Assembly: GCA_964489425.1 (NCBI GenBank)
Contig: CAZAYP010000017.1
Location: 12,334-76,333, forward strand
Reading direction: 5' to 3'
Origin: CAZAYP01 sp964489425 [NCBI: uncultured Verrucomicrobiota bacterium]
Lineage (GTDB): Bacteria; Verrucomicrobiota; Kiritimatiellia; RZYC01
DNA: 64,000 bases
The position numbers and the translations under genes were made by a program. The notes below the pieces were generated by a model. The model did not search any database and had not been told where the DNA came from. It worked only from the letters and a program-made list of their open reading frames with translations. This document shows, piece after piece, positions 59,707-64,000 of this stretch. The number at the start of each line of letters is the position of its first letter. Position 1 is the first letter of the stretch.

Positions 59707-61092
59707 TCAATCGGCGCAGCCGGCGCCCATTTTTTCCCGCAACACGTCCGACTTGAGCAGGAAAGCCCCCTCCGTCGCCACCGTGTCACCGGCCTGCAAG
59801 CCATCCAGAATCTCCACCTGGCCAAAAAACTCCCGCCCCTGGCGCACGTCCTGCCGGACGTAGAAGTCGTTTTTCCAATGCTTGAACACGAAGGCCTGGC
59901 CTTCGTCCGCGAGCAGGGCCTCCCGGGGCACCACCAAGGCCTCTGCCGCTTGCCCATGGCCCAGCGCGATGGCCACTTCGCAGAACATGCCCGGCCGCAA
60001 GACGAGATCGGGATTCTGGACCGTGGCCCGGACTTTCACCGTGCGGGTTTGTTCGTTCATGGTCGCGCCCACGTAATCGAGCGACCCCTGGAACGTCCGG
60101 CCCGGAAAAGCCGCGACCGCCATCTCGATCGCGATGGGACCGCGCTTCTCCGCTTCCAGCAGGCGCGCCAGATCGCGCGAATGCACATGGGCCCAGACCC
60201 AGACCGTGGTCAGGTCCGCCAGCAGCATCAGGTCTTGGCCGGCGGCGGCCATCTCTCCGGGCGTCGCGTGCTTCTCAATGATGGTGCCGGCGACCGGCGC
60301 GCGCACCGGCAGGCGGCCCGCACCCGCGCCATGCGCAGGTTCACGCAGGACCGCCAGGTCCGCCTCGGTCAACCCCAAGACGTGCAGCGTCTGTTCGGAC
60401 GCCTGCAAGTCGGTCCGGTGCTGCTCGAAGGTCATCTGCGCGTCAATCACTTCCTGCTCGGAGCCCACCTGCTGCTCGTGGAGCTTGATTTCGCGCGCCA
60501 GGATCTTCTCGCTCAGCTCGCTCAACGTGCGATTGCGTTCGTATTCCGCCAGGGTTTTGCCAAGTTCCACGCTGACGAGGGTGAGCAGCGTATCGCCCGC
60601 CTTGACCCGTGCGCCGATGTCCGCCGCCACGGTTTCGATGAGGCCGGGAATCCGCGGGCTGATATGGACCGCCGCGTTCTCGTTCAGCGCCACCTCGCCG
60701 GTCGCCGGCAGCGCCTCTTGAACCGTGGTGTGCGCGACGGTCTGGGTGCGCACGAGTCCGGAACCCGCGGCCCGCTTCAGGAGGCTGGGATCCAGCTTAA
60801 CGACGCCGACCTCGTAGCGGCACTCGGCGCATTGATAGGTCGGCACCCCGCACTCGCACGGGGCCGATACGCGCTCCTCGAGGGAGGGCGCCGGTGCCAT
60901 GGCCGGCCATTCGGCGTGGCCGTGGCCGTCGCCCGCCGCATGTTCCTCCTGGCCCGCCTCTGCGGCGGGAGCGGCCGGCGTAACAGCGGCCTGCTGGCCG
61001 CATCCGCTCGCCGCGATCAGCGTTGTCAACAGGGCGCAGAGCCCGCCAGAGATCATCCATGGTCTTTTGCTCATCATCGTCATGCTCCTCAA
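59707..61092 (-). CDS. RND efflux periplasmic adaptor lipoprotein with N-terminal Cys domain
   Basis: The 461-residue adaptor (CusB/CzcB type) has a lipobox LIAASGC and a His/Gly/Glu stretch (EEHAAGDGHGHAEW). A Cys-rich metal-binding-like module CECGVPTYQCAECRYEVGV is at about 79-97. The barrel-sandwich, hairpin (ISPRIPGLIETVAADIGARV) and beta-barrel domains follow. The best ribosome-binding site (GAGGAG) favours initiation at the ATG at 61077, five codons in. It connects the pump to the outer-membrane channel and may sequester metal. Confidence 0.9.
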   Translation of the reverse strand: MRSMTMMSKRPWMISGGLCALLTTLIAASGCGQQAAVTPAAPAAEAGQEEHAAGDGHGHAEWPAMAPAPSLEERVSAPCECGVPTYQCAECRYEVGVVKLDPSLLKRAAGSGLVRTQTVAHTTVQEALPATGEVALNENAAVHISPRIPGLIETVAADIGARVKAGDTLLTLVSVELGKTLAEYERNRTLSELSEKILAREIKLHEQQVGSEQEVIDAQMTFEQHRTDLQASEQTLHVLGLTEADLAVLREPAHGAGAGRLPVRAPVAGTIIEKHATPGEMAAAGQDLMLLADLTTVWVWAHVHSRDLARLLEAEKRGPIAIEMAVAAFPGRTFQGSLDYVGATMNEQTRTVKVRATVQNPDLVLRPGMFCEVAIALGHGQAAEALVVPREALLADEGQAFVFKHWKNDFYVRQDVRQGREFFGQVEILDGLQAGDTVATEGAFLLKSDVLREKMGAGCAD

Positions 61093-61106
61093 GAATATTA
61101 TGTTGG

Positions 61107-62492
61107 TTATTGGATGGTGTTCAGGGGAATGCCCGTTACCCGCTCCACGTCCGCCGCCGCCTGCTGATAGGCGCCGAGGACGTCCAGGTAACGAGCTTTG
61201 ACTTGGCCGAGCGTCTGTTGGGTGTCCAGTACGTCAAGATACCCGTATTTGCCCTCGCGATACCCCACCCGGGCGGCATCGAAAGCCTGCTGGGCGCCCG
61301 GCAGCAGTTCCGCCCGGATGGTCAGCGCCTCGGCGCGGGCCGTTGCGAGCCGGCTGTAGGCCTCTTCGAGATCGGTCATCACCCGCAAGCGGGCCGCGCG
61401 CCGTTCGTATTCCGTGCGCGTGGCCCGATGCTGTGCCGCGAGGATGCCGCCGGTGTTGCGATCAAACAAGGGCAGCGGCAGCGCCAGGCCGGCGTTTCCA
61501 GCATAGGTGCCGTCTTCCTGGAATCGGCTGATCCCGGCGCTGATGTCGAGATCGGGCAGGCGCTCCGCCTTGGCCAGCGCCAGCAACTCTTTGCTGGCCG
61601 CCTCTTCTTCGGCCCATTGGGCGACTCCGGGGGTTTCGTCAAGGAAGGCCGCCAACTCTTCCAGGGGCGGAACCTCGATGATGGCGCCCAAGTCGCCACC
61701 GACCTCTTTGAACCCCGGGCGCGACTCGCCCCAGGAGGTCGCCAACCGCTTCCGGGCCGTTTCCAGATCGCGCTGCGCCCGGTCGCGCGCAATGCGGGCG
61801 TTCGCCACTTCGATGCCGGCCCGCGTTTCTTCCAGCGGCGGAACTTTCCCGGCGCGCACCCGTTCCTCTGCGGCGGCGCGCACCGCCTCGGCCATCGCCA
61901 GCATGAACTCGGCCAAAGCAAGTTGCTCCTGGGCCACTAAAACATCCACGAACGCCTTCTTGGTGAGGGTCAGCACATTCAGGCGGGTCGCTTCGTAGTC
62001 CCAACCGATCCGGCGCGCTTCCCATAGCGCCACGCGCCGCCGCCGGCCCCGTTGATCGCCGAGTTCCACGGTCTGGCTCAACCACACCGTGGTTTTGGCG
62101 GCATTGTATCCCTGCCGTTCATCCGCGCCGCCGAACTCCTCGGCATCGATGGCCAGTTCCGGGTTGGGCCACGCGCCGGCCTGCCGCATTTCTGCCTCCA
62201 TGGCCTGCACGCCATGGGCTGCCGCGCTCAAATCCGGGCTGCGGGCCAGCGCCAGTTCCAGCGCCTGGTGGAGCGTGAGCACCGCGTCCGGTTCCTTGGG
62301 GGACCGCGCATCCGGTCCGGGCGGAGCCGGAACGTGCGGGTCGCCCCGGGCCTGGATGTCCCGGCCCAACGGGCGCATGGCCGGCCAAACACTCGCCGCT
62401 TTATCGTTGGCCGGAGCCGCCCAGGTCGCGCCCATCACGGTCAGGAGAAGCGCCGCGCCCGCGCCAACATATGCATCTGATGTGTATTTCAT
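61107..62492 (-). CDS. Outer-membrane efflux channel (TolC/CusC family)
   Basis: The 461-residue protein has a signal peptide (about 1-26) and two repeats of the OEP domain. One is ALELALARSPDLSAAAHGVQ with WPNPELAIDAEEFGG, the other EELAAFLDETPGV with LPDLDISAGISRF, ending YGYLDVLDTQQTLGQ. Long helices rich in Ala, Glu and Arg form the periplasmic tunnel. The ATG at 62492 is chosen because the longer frame is antisense-like. It precedes the adaptor gene by 14 bases. Confidence 0.92.
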   Translation of the reverse strand: MKYTSDAYVGAGAALLLTVMGATWAAPANDKAASVWPAMRPLGRDIQARGDPHVPAPPGPDARSPKEPDAVLTLHQALELALARSPDLSAAAHGVQAMEAEMRQAGAWPNPELAIDAEEFGGADERQGYNAAKTTVWLSQTVELGDQRGRRRRVALWEARRIGWDYEATRLNVLTLTKKAFVDVLVAQEQLALAEFMLAMAEAVRAAAEERVRAGKVPPLEETRAGIEVANARIARDRAQRDLETARKRLATSWGESRPGFKEVGGDLGAIIEVPPLEELAAFLDETPGVAQWAEEEAASKELLALAKAERLPDLDISAGISRFQEDGTYAGNAGLALPLPLFDRNTGGILAAQHRATRTEYERRAARLRVMTDLEEAYSRLATARAEALTIRAELLPGAQQAFDAARVGYREGKYGYLDVLDTQQTLGQVKARYLDVLGAYQQAAADVERVTGIPLNTIQ

Positions 62493-62610
62493 GTTACGTT
62501 CCGTTCCAAGTGATTGCAGAAAACGCCCCCGCCTGTTGGGGGTGGGAAAACTCAAAGATGCGATCACGCCGCGAAGGCGCGCGGGATCGGCATCCGGGTT
62601 CGGGAAGGCT

Positions 62611-62880
62611 TCAGCAGGTGGCCGGCGGGCGGAAAATATCCGCCGCCAAAACGGTGCCTGCGCATTGCCGCTCCAGCAGCATGAGGCGGCAGGCATAGGG
62701 CTGGAGCAAATCGCGCGCGGGTTCGTGGCAGCCGAATAGGGTCTGGCTGCAACACGCGCAGGCGCAATCCTCGCCGCAGCCATCCGCATGCGCATCATCG
62801 CAGGCCAGCGTTTCCGCCAAGGGCGCCACAAGCACGCCGATGGCCAGCCCAACGATTATCCATGTTGCCAAGCGCAGCAT
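62611..62880 (-). CDS. Small secreted Cys-rich protein heading the metal-efflux operon
   Basis: The 89-residue protein has a signal peptide (about 1-26) and then a dense Cys/His cluster: CDDAHADGCGEDCACACCSQ and FGCHEP, nine cysteines in the mature part. It then becomes hydrophobic and basic. Nothing known to me fits exactly. The composition suggests metal binding in the periplasm or a sensing role, consistent with its place 118 bases upstream of the efflux channel gene. The start ATG is at 62880. Confidence 0.6.
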   Translation of the reverse strand: MLRLATWIIVGLAIGVLVAPLAETLACDDAHADGCGEDCACACCSQTLFGCHEPARDLLQPYACRLMLLERQCAGTVLAADIFRPPATC

Positions 62881-62951
62881 GTCCCAATACCTACACCGGA
62901 AACCAGGAGCTGTCAAACCCGGCGCTTGGCAATCCGCCGCTGTGCGGCGGG

Positions 62952-63461
62952 TCATTCCTCGCCGGGGCGCGCGGCCACGGAGGCGGCCCACCAAGGCCCC
63001 CGGGTCTGGCCGCGCACCGCCGCCCAGAACCAGCCGGACGCGTCCGGCCACGATCCGCCGGCATCGTCCCAGATGCGTTCGCGCACCGCCATCCGCGGGC
63101 CGCGCCCCTCGGCCACGAACGCGCTCCAGGCCAGGCCGTCGCGCACCTGCAGCGGCTGCGGCCGGATCCGCCAGCCGGTGGCGCGCAGGCACTCGTGGGC
63201 CGGGTGCAGCTTGCGGGTCGGCGCCGGGATCCAGCGCAGGATGATCTCGCGCGCGCCGTCGCTGAACCGCCCGACGCGAATGGCACCCTCCAGGTACGCG
63301 GTTTCGCGGGCGGACAAGGGTTGCGGCTGCAGGGGGCGGCCCTCGAATTGCGTGGGCCAGCCGGGAAACTCCGCGGCCGGGACCGGCCGCGGCGGCCGGC
63401 TGGCCAGCGGGCAGATCGCCGCGGCCAGGCACGCCAGCAGGAACAGCGCCGGGCGGATCAT
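62952..63461 (-). CDS. Exosortase-associated EpsI-like protein
   Basis: This 169-residue protein starts with a hydrophobic signal-anchor (about 1-20). Family features are FPGWPTQFEGRPL, LSARETAYLEGA, FSDGAREIILRWI, TRKLHPAHECLRATGW (with the conserved Cys-Leu-Arg block), and WFWAAVRGQTRGPWWA. Such proteins occur beside exosortases in EPS/PEP-CTERM systems. Its start overlaps the exosortase stop as ATGA, so the two are co-translated. Confidence 0.8.
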   Translation of the reverse strand: MIRPALFLLACLAAAICPLASRPPRPVPAAEFPGWPTQFEGRPLQPQPLSARETAYLEGAIRVGRFSDGAREIILRWIPAPTRKLHPAHECLRATGWRIRPQPLQVRDGLAWSAFVAEGRGPRMAVRERIWDDAGGSWPDASGWFWAAVRGQTRGPWWAASVAARPGEE

Positions 63462-64000
63462 GGCCGGGCCCGCGATTGCCGCGCGATCACCACGGCGGCC
63501 GCCACGACCAGGGCCGCCAGGAGCGCGTACGACACCAGCCCCGCGGCCGCATGCACCAGCGCGGCCGCGGGGCTGGAGAAGTCCGCGGTCTCCAGGAGGA
63601 ACAAGGCGGCGCTGCGCAGGGCGTTGCCGGCCACCACGGCCGCGGCGGCGCACAGGCCCAGCGCCGCGGTGGCGCGCCAGCCCATGCCGGCCAGGGCCGC
63701 CAGCGCGCAGGCCAGGAACGCCGCCGCCCACAGCATGCGCACCCCGCTGCACGGCGCGTCGATCCACACCTGCCGGTCGCCCAGCGCCAGGCAGGCGCCC
63801 TGCACATCCACCGGCAGGCCGCCCAGCCGCAGCCACACCGCGGCCAGGTGCGCGGCCATCCAGCGCAGCGGCCACCCGAGGTAGAAATCCAGCGTGGGCA
63901 CCACCGGCAGGCAGAGCCACAGCAGGCCCACGACCGGCAGCACCGTGGCCTGCCCCGCCCAGGCGCGCGAGCGGGCCCAGGCCAGCGCGGCCAGCGCCAG
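63458..64000 (-). CDS. Exosortase, C-terminal part (runs off the window)
   Basis: The frame is open to the window edge, so the N-terminus is missing. At least six hydrophobic segments are visible. The transpeptidase residues are present: Cys in DAPCSGVRML (about 60 residues past 63943), Arg in GNALRSAAL, and His in VHAAAG, the Cys-Arg-His set of exosortases. These enzymes cleave and transfer PEP-CTERM-type surface proteins. No PEP-CTERM target appears in the window, so the substrates lie elsewhere. Confidence 0.9.
   Translation of the reverse strand: MALAALAWARSRAWAGQATVLPVVGLLWLCLPVVPTLDFYLGWPLRWMAAHLAAVWLRLGGLPVDVQGACLALGDRQVWIDAPCSGVRMLWAAAFLACALAALAGMGWRATAALGLCAAAAVVAGNALRSAALFLLETADFSSPAAALVHAAAGLVSYALLAALVVAAAVVIARQSRARP

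Noticed and set aside
57283-61167. 1294-codon open frame on the plus strand
   Set aside because: It is antisense to the RND pump and adaptor genes, with the composition expected of a GC-rich shadow frame and no protein family features.

Overview
The window looks like chromosomal DNA of a GC-rich, flagellated, Gram-negative-type bacterium. It encodes an OprD-type porin, an outer-membrane efflux channel, lipoproteins, an exosortase and ADP-heptose-type sugar genes. The ECF sigma-factor head, the FG-GAP, SUMF1 and beta-helix surface proteins, the carboxyspermidine polyamine route and the several short dispersed repeat families suggest the PVC superphylum (Kiritimatiellota/Lentisphaerota-like). 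That placement is inferred from gene style only; no rRNA is present.

Layout. 0-1 kb: end of a flagellar cluster (fliS, fliT-like). 1.6-5.8 kb: minus-strand surface-sugar genes (heptose kinase and nucleotidyltransferase, epimerase) coupled to a D,D-carboxypeptidase and a secreted acidic protein. 5.9-6.7 kb: a scar with the 5' ends of an ECF sigma gene and a Ser/Thr kinase gene facing each other, then dispersed repeats. 6.7-11.6 kb: AraC regulator, PAS protein, lipoproteins, beta-CASP nuclease, glycerol dehydrogenase. 11.9-14.7 kb: complete polar amino-acid ABC transporter. 15-16.2 kb: patatin-like lipase and an IS21-type remnant. 16.26 kb: tRNA-Ser(GCU).

16.3-27.25 kb: a probable genomic island bounded by a 46-bp direct repeat of the tRNA-Ser 3' end. 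It carries a complete type I-E CRISPR-Cas system (cas3, cse1, cse2, cas6e, cas7, cas5, cas1, cas2) plus a 13-repeat array. Interference and adaptation genes appear intact, but no integrase is visible. Broken SUMF1 and FG-GAP genes lie at its right end.

28.1-31.9 kb: ornithine/lysine-type decarboxylase, carboxynorspermidine dehydrogenase and decarboxylase, which together make an S-adenosylmethionine-independent spermidine route. 32-33.7 kb: B12-binding radical SAM protein. 33.6-50.3 kb: a rearranged cell-surface glycosylation locus with membrane and cytosolic glycosyltransferases, two SGNH-hydrolase paralogues, one intact and two broken beta-helix proteins, an IS630 fragment, a foreign AT-rich methyltransferase, and MITE-like elements. 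It contains many truncated duplicates.

50.3-54.1 kb: zinc/manganese-type ABC importer (znuB, znuC, znuA) beside an OprD-like porin. 54.2-55.5 kb: pyrH-frr. 55.6-62.9 kb: heavy-metal efflux operon (small Cys-rich protein, outer-membrane channel, adaptor, RND pump, PII-like protein, secreted protein). 62.95-64 kb: exosortase (cut by the window edge) and its coupled EpsI-like partner.

The best candidates for something unusual are the tRNA-bounded CRISPR-Cas island with its invariant pyrimidine at the spacer start, the phased palindromes upstream of the patatin gene, the hairpin-ended MITE family that runs into a glycosyltransferase gene, and the PII/Cys-rich metal-efflux operon.
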